Assembly: GCA_025084515.1 (NCBI GenBank)
Contig: JAJAGP010000224.1
Coordinates: 406,198 to 470,197, forward strand
Direction of reading: 5' to 3'
Length of the DNA: 64,000 bases
From: Ancistrus triradiatus
Lineage: Eukaryota > Chordata > Actinopteri > Siluriformes > Loricariidae
Below the pieces are notes generated by a model that saw only the letters and a program-made list of their open reading frames with translations, had not been told where the DNA came from and made no database searches. Shown in pieces: positions 1 to 13,100 of this stretch. Positions within the stretch are counted from its first letter, which is position 1. Every line of letters starts with the position of its first letter. The translations under genes were made by a program, and so were the position numbers.

Positions 1-1189
1 ATGGCACGTCCCTGTGTGTGTATATAGACAGACTTCTAATCAACTACTGCAGTAAGCTGAAATGTCATCCAAATCAAATGTGTGTGGTGCGTGTGTATTA
101 AATGCTTTAGTTGATTGTCTATGACCAACTGAACTGATTTGATGAGAAGTAAACAGCTGCTGTTAATTATTTCCACATAGCTACAGGAGTTCTGTGCTGT
201 ACAGGCTGACGTGCTTTACTGTTAACATGGTGCAGTTTGAATCCTATTGAGGGGTCATGATCGTAAGAGCCCTGCTACAGAGCAGCTGCAGCGTTTGGTG
301 AAAATACGTGTTTTTGTATCTCAAATTCATGGATACACACGAATGTTGTGCAATAACACAGTTGCGTTAGGTGTAGGGCTGTGCTAAAACCTCAATACAG
401 CAATATATCACAATGTTTATTTTTGCAATATGCTACATTGGTTTTCGACTCAGAATATCGATTTTTGAAGGATGAAAAACATTTAAAATGGAGTGTAAAC
501 TACAGTCTTTCAGTGAACCCTAGGTGGAATATCACAATATATCGTGATGTGTATCGTATCGTGAAGTCCTTCCCAATACCCACCCCTTTTCAGGTGTATT
601 TAACATACTATAACCAGCAGTACAGGGTGAAGTGGGGGCCAACCTTAGGCAGGACACACACAATCAATGGGACAATTTTAAAGACACAAATAAACCTAAT
701 GCATGTCTTTGGAATGCTGGAGGAAACCCGTGTAGACATGGCGAGAACATTCAAACTCCATACAAGCAGCGACCAGGCTGGGACTCGAACCTGATCCTTT
801 GGAGCTGTGAGGTGGCAGTAGTCCCAACTCTGCCAAGCTGCCACTTGGGTCCTTGAGCAAGACCCTTTTGCAATTGCTTGGATTGTAAGACCGTATCAAT
901 TGTAAGCTCTGGATAAGGGCGTCTGCAAAATAATGTAAATGTAGTAATCACTGGTACTGTCAGGGCCCTCATAAAAGCTGTTGAATAATTTGCTTGGTGA
1001 ATGCAGGTCAATGCGTGTGCTAGTGAGCTAACAAAGATTGGGGAGTATTGTGGGTGCTTTGCTTGTGTCAGTTAAGATTCGTACAAACAACGCACTGATT
1101 CAGTAACGTTATATTACACCCTTCATTGCTGTTGTTCAGTGTTTTTGCTGGTGCTAGTTTTGTTTACGTGTGTGTGTGTGTTTGTTTAG
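1..1189. other. epc1 intron with repeat remnants
   Basis: No exon is visible here. Around 400-580 is a decayed dispersed repeat (TATATCGTGATGTGTATCG). About 660-950 is a decayed SINE-like stretch containing a tRNA B-box-like segment (GGGACTCGAACC) and the tail CTCTGGATAAGGGCGTCTGC. A short TG microsatellite precedes the splice site at 1190. Confidence 0.5.
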
Positions 1190-4100
1190 GAACACCATCT
1201 GCAGCGGGCAATCTCAGCACAACAGGTGTACGGTGAGAAGCGGGACAACATGGTCATTCCTGTGCCCGAAGCTGAGAGCAACATCACTTACTATGACTCG
1301 CTCTACCCGGGGGATTTCAAGATGCCCAAACAGCTCATCCACATACAGCGTGAGTGACTGTTCATATTTGGTTTGGGGTGACATTAGGACTTGGGATACT
1401 TCAAGTTCAGCCTGTAACTTTGAACATAACACACATACCAACGCATTAGTACACTTGCACAGGACAACAACACAAACACAGTCACACGTGAACAGCACAG
1501 TGCTTTTACTAGCTTTAATTAAAAATTTCGGGTTGTATGTGTATAGAGCTTTAAACGCGGCTTATCGGTTTGTTTGAGACGGCTGCTGACGCATGTTCAT
1601 GATAACGGAATGTTAGATCTCAGTGGTGTTTTGAGTGCATCTCTGTCAACTAAATAGTCTCTCTATTTTGGACACAGCCATGTCTTCAACATGGACGCTC
1701 TTCAGAGTGTGCTGTTTGCAACACGTGCATAGTGAGAGTAAGCCATGGAGGAACAACTCAAATGTTCGGAACAGTTAATTTTATAAGAATGCGGAGTTTG
1801 ACAAAGTTGCCAAAGGCGTAGAGATTAGTGCAGAGCCAGGCACAAACCAGGAGCCCCTTCTGTGTTTATTTAGCAACGAAGAAGCTTTCATTAAAAGAAA
1901 AGTTGAACAAAAATTTATGCTGTGATTTGTAATACTTGGACAGAAAGTGAATCGGAATTGGCCAAGAAAATTGCAATCGGCAATCTACCTAGAAACGCAA
2001 GTTAAATGAGTGAACAGGCGGGAGACAAAATACAAGACCCCACCAGCCTCACAGTCTACGTTGTTAGATTTATTTGCTAGTCGTGGCTCTTCATTCACAA
2101 GATGGTGGTTTGCCTTTGAAAGATGGATGTTGCTCATAAGACAGCAATCTGCAAATCATGTCGGAAATCACTTGCCGTTTAAGATGGCTCAAAAATGAAC
2201 TTGTTTCATCATCTGCAAACTAATTACCATGCAGAATGTGAACATTATGACAGTGTGGCAGTTGGTTGTCCACAACAGGGTTAATTCAGCCAAGGAACCA
2301 GCACCAAAACACACTCAACAAACCATAGCCAAGTCAAGTCAGTTTTATTTATTTAGCGCTTTTTACAATAGAGCATTGTCTCAAAGCAACTTTACAAGTT
2401 TAGATTATCTCCTAATAACTACGTCCAATCCCAAATTGAGCAAGCCTAGGGCGACAGTGGCAAGGAATCATTCTGCAAAAAAAGTGCTTTATGACCAGAA
2501 AAGCAACAGGTGGCATGTTTTCCTTACATTTAAATTTCCTTCAGCTTTTATTTCTGTTTGTGATTAGTAAGCAACTTTTACAAACACCTTCTTGAAGGTT
2601 GCAAGTATTGTTCTCAACCTGATGGATATATTGAGATATTGTTCAGATTTGTTGTTAATCGGACTACTTGTTGTGTCAGACTACATAGTGCCGATGTGCA
2701 TATTTCACATTTTCTTTAACTATGACTCCATGACTTTAGTTTCATTCTTGGATTTATCATCTACGCCGCCCAAGGAGGTTGGATCCCTTTTTTGAGTTTT
2801 GGCCCTCCCAAGGTTTCTTCCTCATAACACTTAGGGAGTTTTTCCTTGCCACTGTCGCCCAAGGCTTACTCAATTTGGGATTGGACGTGGATGTTAGGAG
2901 ATAATCTAAACTTGTGAAGTTGCTTTGAGACAATGCTCCATTGTAGAAAGTGCTATATAAATCTGACTTGACTTAATATCGCACACTCCTCCCTTAGAAA
3001 CAATGAAAATTAGTTGAGAAATGTAAACAATGCAGTACCGTATTTTTCGGACCATAAAGCGCACCGGATTATAAGACGCAATATCAACGATCGGCTGCTA
3101 ACGGATCTATTTTCATACATAAAGCGCACCGGGTTATAAGGTGCATGAAATGAAACAAAACTCTTAAGTTCCCTCGGAAGCTCAGTTTGGTCTTTACCTG
3201 GCGCAGGGCGTCTTCTTGCTTCCTCCACTTCCGTATCATGTGATTCGTTAATGCTGAATTCTCTCACAGCTGCTCTATGTCCATGTTGTACTGCGTGACT
3301 GATAGCGTTGTGTTTGAAATCCACTTCGAGAATGAATGCACGTACCCTAATGCTGAAGCACATACCGTATTACTCCGCTATGCTGCGCACTACGGTGGCC
3401 GTAAGCTTCGTAACCTACCAAAGGTCGTGCTAAAACATTTTGACAGATTCATGAGCGCCGTGTACCATCTGCAATCGGTTCTAGGTCAGAAAGCACACCC
3501 CAGAATGAATTCATACATTAGACGCACCTCATTTTAAGGCGCACTGTCGATTTTTGAGAAAGTTAATGGATTTTAAGTGCGCCTTATGGTCCGAAAAATA
3601 CGGTACTGTTTATTCCAGGTAAAACCATAGCTCTGAAGATTACTTAGCTTTGCAGGACAGTCTTGCCTGGACCAATGTATGAACGCATTGATGTATTGCA
3701 GCAGTGGACCAAAGCAAATGATGCATCTGTGTATATATATGTGTATGGAGGAAAATTCCAGCACTTCCTCTCTGGCAGTTTTGGCAGCACCTTTCCTGGT
3801 GCGCTGCAGTGATTTATGCATCGCCCAATCACTGGTGTAATGCAGTGTTTCTCAATCCTGGTCCTGGCACCCCACCACTCTGCACAGTTTAGTGCTTCTG
3901 TTTAAACACACCCACTTTAAGTCAGTAACAGGCTTGTTAATGAGCGGAGTAGTTGGATCAGGTGTGTTGGGAGCAGGAAAACACTAAAACATGGGGCGCC
4001 CGGACCAGGATTGAGAAACACTGGTGTAATGCCACACTTGGAGTTACAAAGGATAGCAGCCACAGAGTGCAGCACTTGTTAGCAATAAGTAGTTTCCATG

Positions 4101-7100
4101 AAGACAAATGTCAAGAGTTTTGTTCAGTTTTGAACTGGATACGGCACGAGAGAGACGTCTGTCTCGTCATTCTCTGTGCAGGAGTTCTATTTGTGCCATG
4201 CAAAACATGCCTGTAGCATACTCGGGTAGCTGGGTGTTTCAGTGCTCATGTTTGGATTATTAACGAGTTCACCATTGCTGAAACACTAAATGTGCTTTAG
4301 TTTACACCTATCTGCTGTAATATTAAAACCACCTGCCTAATAGTATGTAGGGTCCCCTTGTGCTGCCAAGGTTCTGACCCATCAATTCATGAACTCCATA
4401 AGAACTCTGAAGGTGTCATGTTATATCTGACAACAAGACGTTAGCAACAGATCCTTTACATCCTGTAAGTTATGGGTTGTTACCTTTATGGGGTGGCCTT
4501 GTTTGTCCAGCATGTCCCACAGGTGCTTGGGGAAACTGGAGACAAGTTAGTACCTTAAACAAATCTGTTTCTAAAACATTTTCTTGCTGAAAGAGGCCAC
4601 TGCTGTTAAGCAGGATCATTGATGTAGGTAGTACATGTTAAACATAATTTAAACTGGTTTATTACCATTTATAGTGAATTCTCCGCATACACAGGTCAAG
4701 TCAGATCTATTTATATAGCGCTTTTTACAATGGAGCATTGTCTCAAAGCAACTTTACAAGTTTAGATTATCTCCTAATAACTACGTCCAATCCCAAATTG
4801 AGCAAGCCTAGGGCGACAGTGGCAAGGAAAAACTCCCTGAGTGTTATAGGAAGAAACCTTGGGAGGACCAAGACTCAAAAAGGGACCCAACCTCCTTGGG
4901 CGAAGGGGTTTCTTCTGCCATTTTAGTCCCATAGCCAAAAGTTAAAAGTCTGTATTTCCATCTAGCTTTTCAGCTAGGAACCGCAGGGACCTGTGACCGA
5001 GGACTTAGCACTGGGCTGCATGCCCTAAATGCACTGCTAGATGGAAATACAGAAATTGGATTCGAACAGGATATCAGCAAATTATCTGGCAAATATGGCT
5101 CATTTGTTTCACACCATTGATTGACTGTCAGGATCGACTGAATTAGAGAAATCGGTTGACTGATTATTTGGGTTGAAAATTGGCCCATACAAATATGTAG
5201 CCGATTGATCCTTCCACTTCTAGTTAAAGTACCATTCACATAAATCCCAGAACCACAGGTTTCCAGCAGAACATTGCCCAGAGCATCACACTGTCAGTGT
5301 TATTCACCTCTCCTGTTAGTGGTTTTATTGTGATGACTGATTCGGTATATGATGCCATTATCACCTTGAGTGTTTGTTCCATCTAGTGACACTTTCTAAC
5401 ACATTTCTTTCTTTTTTTATTCTTTGCAGCTTTCAGTTTGGACACAGAGCAACCAGACTATGACCTGGACACGAATGATGATGCATTTATAACTAATCTG
5501 AGGAAAAAGATGGAGGTGGGGGCTCTGCAGTTTGAAGAGATGATCGACCGGCTGGAAAAAGGCAGTGGACAGCAGGTAGAACCAGCAGAATACTGTCAAT
5601 GGGATCCTAAAGGATCATTTAATCACTTGATCTATGGTACTTGTGGCGTAGGACTGAGTGTTTTGAAATTATGCAGACAGGCTGTAGTTGATTTTAAAGT
5701 AAGGATGGATATTTGAAGAATTCTTGTATTCACTGGGTTTTTGTGAGGGCTTGAAGGCATGATTATGGAAGGAGGGTCAGGAACAGAATGGAATCCAGCC
5801 CCAAGCCATATTAACTCATTCTTGTGTCACTGTAGTTGTGTTAGCTGCTGTGTAGACTGGTGACCATGGTTTTGTTGTTTTTTTGGTACTGAAATCTCAC
5901 TTCTCTCGCTGTCTCCCTGCTCCGCTGTCTTGCGTTACATTTGTAGTACCAAATGTTTCCACACATTCTTTAATGCTGCCAAGCTTCAGTTGCACATAAT
6001 CAATGCTATCTGATGTTGTTAATGTATGGTGCAGTCTGTTCAGTGTTGCTCATTAGCTTAGCTGCACATTTTGATGTGGATTTGTCTCATCATCCACTTG
6101 TGCTGGGGCAAAGCCATTCTGTGGCCCAAATACGGTCGGTTTGAGAAAATACTGAAGTTCTAGGCCATTTCCTAAGTGTTTTTTGGGTTGTTTTGTGAAC
6201 ACGTCAGTGACTGAGACTCTGTACGGGGAGGTTTTAGAGCGCACAAACTACACCACACCCAGATAATCAAGTTTCAAGATAAAGACTGCATGGAACTTTT
6301 TTTTTTTGGTCTGTAACAGTCCCTCTGAACAAGAGATACAACAATCCCAAGGTTTCAGTACTGACTCCGATGGCTGTACTCTGGGTATCAGCCAGTACTG
6401 GTCTGAGATCAGTGCTGTACAGTAAATCACTAATGCTTTATACCTCACTGTGTCTCACACGAGGCTGTAACTAGAGCAAAGGAGTGATCCAAATTAAAGG
6501 AAGGAAATTCATGAGGATGGAAAACAAGAATGAAGACGCACAAAAAAACAAATCCGTATAATGCTTCTGGATAATGCACCATCAAAATAAACAGCAGTTA
6601 TTCTCATCAAATTGTCAACAAATCCCAGTCTTCTTTCATGTGGATGTGAGCTTTTGATTCCCACTATTTGGCTCTGGTTTCCTCCCACATTCCAGACATG
6701 CATTAGGTTACTTGGTTGCTCTAAATTAGCCCAGCATGAATGTGTCTGACTATTTATTGTAACCTTGTTCCTGAATAGCCATTCATGCTGATGCAATGTT
6801 AAATAAAAACCAATAAACAAACATTGCCAACATTTTAAATAGATTTAGCCTAAATAATGGCAAATAAAATTTACTTTTTTACAATGAAATTGTTTACTCT
6901 TAACTAGACTTGGAATATTATGACTCGTTCTTCTTTACAAAATGATCTGAATAAATGTGTCTAAACTATTCCAAAATGTGGATAGTGACTTCTATGTATA
7001 AGATTTTCTGTTCAGTGAATGGACCAATAGTGATGATTACATTAAGGTGCATAGCACTAATGCCTTCCCTCTAGCTCAGTGCTACTTAGTTTTGGTTTTT

Positions 7101-10100
7101 AGTATCTGTATCAGCATTTACCAAACGACATGTACTTGTACTCGCCCTGAGGGGACGGGGCAGGTGTGTGTGGAAAAACTAGTATCGATACAACCTTACT
7201 TGGGAATGACCTTGTTAAATAGCTTTTTCTGTTTGGGTGCTTTTTGGGTACAACCCTACTTCCTTGGCCAAGGATGAAGCAGGTTGTAAAGCTAACATTA
7301 AACCTGTTTGACAAAACATTGATGTTAAAGTTTAGCTTGTTTTACTTTTAGACTAAAGCTGTCCTAAAATGTTTGAGTGTGTGTTCAGCAGTGCTGTCCT
7401 GCTTTTGTCCCTGTTCCCAGTCAGAGTATCGTACGTGTAGTTTATTCTTCAGGAGTTTTAATAAAACGGATCGAAACAATGGTAAACAATTCTGAGATAT
7501 TGAATAATTTATTCAGTGTGAAAATGTGTAAAGCGGTTAATTTTAACTTTATGGTCTCATTGCCAACCCATGATGTTTATATTTAAAAAACTGCCTGAGC
7601 TTCAACTGTTTGTGTAGAACGCATTTTACTTTAGTTCTTCAGGGAAAGTGCTCTAAAATATTAAAGCAATTGGGAAAGGTCATTTATGGCCTTGTATGTT
7701 ATGAGACGTTGCAGGAAACGGTTTTGCAGTGTATGTACTTGGACGGGAGTCTGCTGCTTGTTACTGCTGCTCTCCTAGTCTTGTTAAGAATTTGGCTGTC
7801 ACAAGAATCTCTTTAAAATACTGTACTGTACACATGATGTTCATCCGCTTCAGCTTCACTCAAGCTGCTTCCGTCATCAGCTCCAGACCCACCATACCCA
7901 GGCCACTTAATGCCGATGTGCATATTTTACGTTTTATTTGAAGTATGACTCCATGACGTTAGTTTCATTCTTAGATTTATCATCTACGCCACCCAAGGAG
8001 GTTGGGTCCTTTTTTGAGTCTTGGTCCTTCCAAGGTTTCTTCCTCATAACACTTAGGGAGTTTTTCCTTTCCACTGTCGCCCTAGGCTTGCTCAATTTGG
8101 GCTTGGACGTAGATATTAGGAGATAATCTAAGCTTGTAAAGTTGCTTTCAGACAATGCTCCATTGTAAAAAGCACTATATAAATAGATCTGACTTGACTT
8201 GTCAGTAGGGATGTGGTTATCACCATTTTGCTCTTTGATCGTCATCAGTTATGCAAGTAATTGTATTCAAATACCCAAACTGGAAAATATGTTGTTAATG
8301 AGAAGTGGACCTAATGGTTGATTGTGTGCAGACAGGATTACAGTCACTTTCAAACTGGATCTACACCAGTCCGTGCTATGAACGTTCGATCAAAATGTCT
8401 TGTAGCCCACATAAGAAAATAACCTAATACAAACCTGCCTGTAGTGTCTTATAACCAGGGTAAGGCTGTTGCTAAATAGTTTTACCAAGATTAAATGGTA
8501 TAAATGTAGCAGTGACCTTTTAAGTATGAAGGAAACTATTGTGTTTTTACCAAGATATTTACCTCTCAGTTATTACATTTTTGATGTAGGGTCTCTGAAC
8601 ACCAGAAAATACTAAATCTTAATGTATCCGGTTCTAACTTGTTAAAATATACCTGGATTATCCCTGATACTGATTTAAACATTTACTGACCTATATAGAC
8701 TGACCTAAACAGATACTATACAAATATAATGTTCGTTGCAACTGTTGAATGTGTTGATATGCTAGAGCAGGTAACCTGCTAGACTGGCTAGTGACTGGCT
8801 GCTGAAGTACTAGGGTCATACTTGTGCTGTTGCTGAAATTAGGAAATTGTTGCTGGACCAATGTAGAAGTTTAAACACTGAGTTAATTAGCCTTCGTTGC
8901 CTTAGTTATACCTTTCAGTGTAATGAGTTGTGTGGTGTAATGTTTTAATAGTTCTTCTTACCCATCTATGCAAACTGTTTTTAACCAATAATGGGCCGGC
9001 ATTAGTTGGCAAGCTTGTATTTAGTGTTTTGCTTGTTTTTTGATTGATTTTTCACATTTTATCCCTGTGCGTCTTGGCCGGGTGCCCTGGGTGCGTTTCA
9101 TATCCCAGACACACATGGCGCAAGCATAAGCAAGCCCTGTATAGGACGCCAGTCCATCACAGGCCTGGGTAGTAGTCGCTTTGAGACACGGCCAGTCCTG
9201 CATGTATTTGATGCCTGACGTTGCATGTAAGGCGTTGGGCAGCAGATTATCTGCATCAGCAGGTGTTAGGATGTAGATTGATGGCTGGAGGCTGAGCTTG
9301 GGTGATATGTATTTGCAGAGAATTCAGCAGCAGAAGAAAGAGAGTAGGTGTTTTGTGGCCGTGTTTCCATCCAGTCCCTGACTGAACTTACTTTGCCTGG
9401 TGTCGGTTTTTACAACGTAAGCCTGGTCCACAGTAAAAAAAATATTTTGGCCAGCTTGAAGCGCCATAGATGAACTATATAGATAGCATCTTTCTCTTAT
9501 CAAGAACTGTAGTGACATAGCCATACCTTAAAAGAAATGCACATGAGATTAAAACAATTTAATTCTAACAGCTGTTTTATTACTTTTATGTAATCACAGT
9601 AATTCTAGTGAGCATCCAATGCTATCACTGTCCCATCCACAACATTGTGTCAAATGATCTAAAATGCTGCCGTATGAGCATTCGCTGGCTAAGTCTGCTA
9701 CAGATGGTGTAATACCTGCTCTGCTGGTTCCATACAGAACCTTTAGGTAATTCATAGCTGGAAGTTGGTGAGCAGTGTGACCAGTGACAGTAATTTTGGT
9801 TCTTTAACTATTCAAGGATGTTTGTTACTTTTCATTTTTGATTATTGAATTAAAATACAAATCTTTCCTCTCCTCTTTCCATTTCTCTCCTTCAGTTGGT
9901 GACTCTGCAGGAGGCAAAACTACTTCTGAAGGAGGATGACGAGCTAATCAGGGAAGTGTTCGAGTACTGGAGCAAGAAACGGAAATCATGCCAGAGTGGC
10001 ACCTTCATCCAAGCAGTCAAGCAGGAGAAACGAGATGGCTCGAGCACTAATGACCCATATGTGGCCTTCAGGCGTCGGACCGAGAAAATGCAGACCAGGA

Positions 10101-13100
10101 AGGTGAGATGTAAAGGCCTCCAGGTGTTCGATACCCAGAACTGTTTATAATCTAAAAGGAGATGAAACACTTGGGCTTCCGGGTGTTGTGTGATGGGTTT
10201 TTATTGGATCTCGCACACTTTTGGCTCGGAGCCTTTGTCTTTTTCTGATGGTTATTCCCTGTGCGTCCCTGCAGAATCGTAAGAACGATGAGGTTTCGTA
10301 CGAGAAGATGCTTAAGTTAAGAAGGGACCTGAGCAGAGCGGTTACCATACTTGAGATGATCAAGAGGCGTGAAAAGAGCAAGAGAGAACTGCTGCATCTC
10401 ACGTTAGAGATTGTGGAAAAGAGGTGAGTCCTCACATGGATTTAGTTATGTGGAAGTCCTGGAGAAGAACTGAGGCCATCATATTGGCAGGTGGTGTTTG
10501 GCTTATGATTTTGGTGTTTTATAATCCCAAATCAGAAGTAGTGGGGGGGGGAAGAAAACACCCCAAAAAAACTTTTTTTTTGTTTTTTTGCATTCCCCAT
10601 CCCATTGTTTGGGGACTCTTTCCTTGCCATTGTTGCCTCAGGCTTGCTCAGTTAGGGGCTGGATATTTGTAAAGCTGCTTTGAGGAATGAATGATGATTA
10701 ACAAATTAAATGACATCGACCAGAAAATGGCAAGAAATCATCTTGGGTTCATACGGTCTAAAATTGAATAAAAGTCCAAGTAAATATGTGCCACTTATTT
10801 GTGTTGTTTTTTTTTGGTGCTGCTTAATTGTATTACCCTGCTAGTCTACACACCCTTTCTCTGACCCATGTCGTGTGTTGAAGGAATGGCATGGCTGATT
10901 TTGGAGGAGAGGTCATGGCAGAGATGGCTCAACGGGCGCTAGAGAAGCCGGTCATCCCCCTCATCCCCATCACCACCAGCAACCAGTACAGACATGCAGA
11001 CCATGAGCGTGACTACAAAAGCAAGGTATGTGCACACAGAACGACCAACAACACTAGACATGCACACACACAACACACAAGTCCTGGACTGTGTGACAGA
11101 CTTTCAGCAAAGCTGGAATTTATTTATAGATGGCAGCATTACATCATCAAAGCTTTTAATTACACAGAATGCAGGAGGCTGTTTAGAGGAGAGATGTCTA
11201 AGGAAACTGTGACTGTAAGCAAGTCTGCTTATCTGATTGGGGAAGACTTGATATTAAAATAATACTTTAGTTGTTTATAGTAGAAGGAAAACACGATAGT
11301 CGGTCTACTCTCCTGGGCAAAATATAATGGACCAAGCCCAAAATGACCTCACTGAACAAGACTCTCAAGAAATAAAAACAAGTTATGAGAAGGTTGTTTC
11401 CTGCAGGGTCAAATGCCCTATCTGGATGGACTTAAACTTGCATGAGGTGCTGAGGAAATTTCCTCTTCTTGCGGGAGTTACTGTATGATATTTGTTTCTG
11501 TCTAAATAGTACGTGTTTTTCCTTTGATCATTTTAGCCTTTTCTGGATGTACAGCTCCATGATTTTACAGACGGATGATGCTTTGCTTTAGGGGGAGAAA
11601 GGCAGATCTGACTGCTGGTATTTGCCATAGGTCTTATCGCTTGTGTATGAATGTCGGAGATGCTCTCATCAGATTAACAGGGCAGTTTTTAAGGGTGTAA
11701 GGTCTAAAGCTAGACCTGTAGCTTTATCATTTATAATTAAATGTGCGTAATATATATTGTTAATATTCTGTCTGCCGAAAACCTTTGTCAGCTACTTTTG
11801 AGACGGACATCCAGGTCAATGGAGAATATGACCTGCTGGAAACTTAATTGTCCTGCAGGTATTTTAGTACCATCCAGATGCAAAAGTTTTAGACCTGAGG
11901 ACAATTGTCAAATACGTCTAAAGGCAGAGTGCACTGTTTGAAAACAGAAAATTGCTAGGGAATGGTTTTACCAGGGAATGTAGATCTAAAACACCTGCTA
12001 TTTGCTTCTCATATTTACTACTTTTTTGTCTATAACCCTGTGCCATCTTTATTTTGTGGTTATAACCTGCTTTTAATAGGCTAGTTTAGCATGTCATAAA
12101 ATGCTGAGCTCGCATGTAATGATAGTCTAAATCGTCTTTGCTCAGTTGTTGGTCAGTCTTCACTCTGGAGCTGTGTGTTTGCAGGTGGATAAGCCAGAAG
12201 TAGTGCGTCAGAAGAGGAAGTATGAGAAGAAACCGAAGTCGCTGCTACTGACTGGAGCTCACCACTCTGGGCCTGCAGCCATCAACACTAAAGATCTTAA
12301 CCAGTATGACTTCCCCAGCTCAGATGAGGAGCCCTACTCACAGGTGAACCATCACTACGTGGTTTATACGGCTTTCAGAGCTATAATGAACATGGTGCAG
12401 TTTTTCTGTTGTCTAACTGTCCTGCTGTCCTTCAGCTGTTTTCCGGCTCTTCGGAGGCAGAAGAGGAGAATGATCCTGACGGCGCGTTTGCATTTAGGAG
12501 GAGATCCGGCTGCCACTATCATGCTGTAAGTCTTAAGCGTATTAGCTTAGATGAGATCATTTCTTTTACTGTTTTGTCTCTGTCACTGGGTATAAAGGTA
12601 AGTGTAATGGTTTATCACTCATGAATAGCTTCTTCATGTCGATCTCATTTACCTCCAGTAGACATGCAAACTGACTTCAGACTGAAACTTTTTAGAAAGC
12701 AGGCAGTCGTACTGTTGGACAGTATTTAATTGCACAGTGTTTACCGCACTAATCACGTTTTGGCTTGGAACCAGGAATCAAGAGTGTGTGTAACGGGGGT
12801 ATAGCAATGCATCGTGATGCAAAACTGTGACTGCATTATGGAAATGTAACAGTGTGCATCGTGGAAACAGCACGTGCATTCTGAGTTCAGAGATGTTCAG
12901 TCATGCGCCTTAAATGGCATATCTTCCATTCTACAATGGAAACTGGAGATATTTGAGTGAAGATAATGATTGAAGATGAACACTATTGATCCCGAGGGAA
13001 ATTAGTATGTTTGAAGGCTGAGCTTGGCACAGTGAGCTTATTTGATTTTCAATTTAAGATCGCACTTATTTAGATTTTTAGTTAAAGTTATTTTAATTGC

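Larger units (their letters stand above)
1350..5429. other. epc1 intron (repeat-rich)
   Basis: A 4.1 kb intron holding two L2-tail copies in opposite orientation, a terminal-inverted-repeat element, an hAT-like MITE with target duplication, and a further DNA-transposon remnant interrupted by another L2 tail. These are listed separately. No coding exon is seen between 1350 and 5429. Confidence 0.7.
5576..9895. other. epc1 intron
   Basis: A 4.3 kb intron. It contains a dispersed-repeat remnant (6655-6825), an L2 tail (7833-8203) and, near 9060-9210, a decayed copy of the repeat with the phrase AGGACGCCAGTCCATCACAGG. The rest shows no coding frames that look real. Confidence 0.6.
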
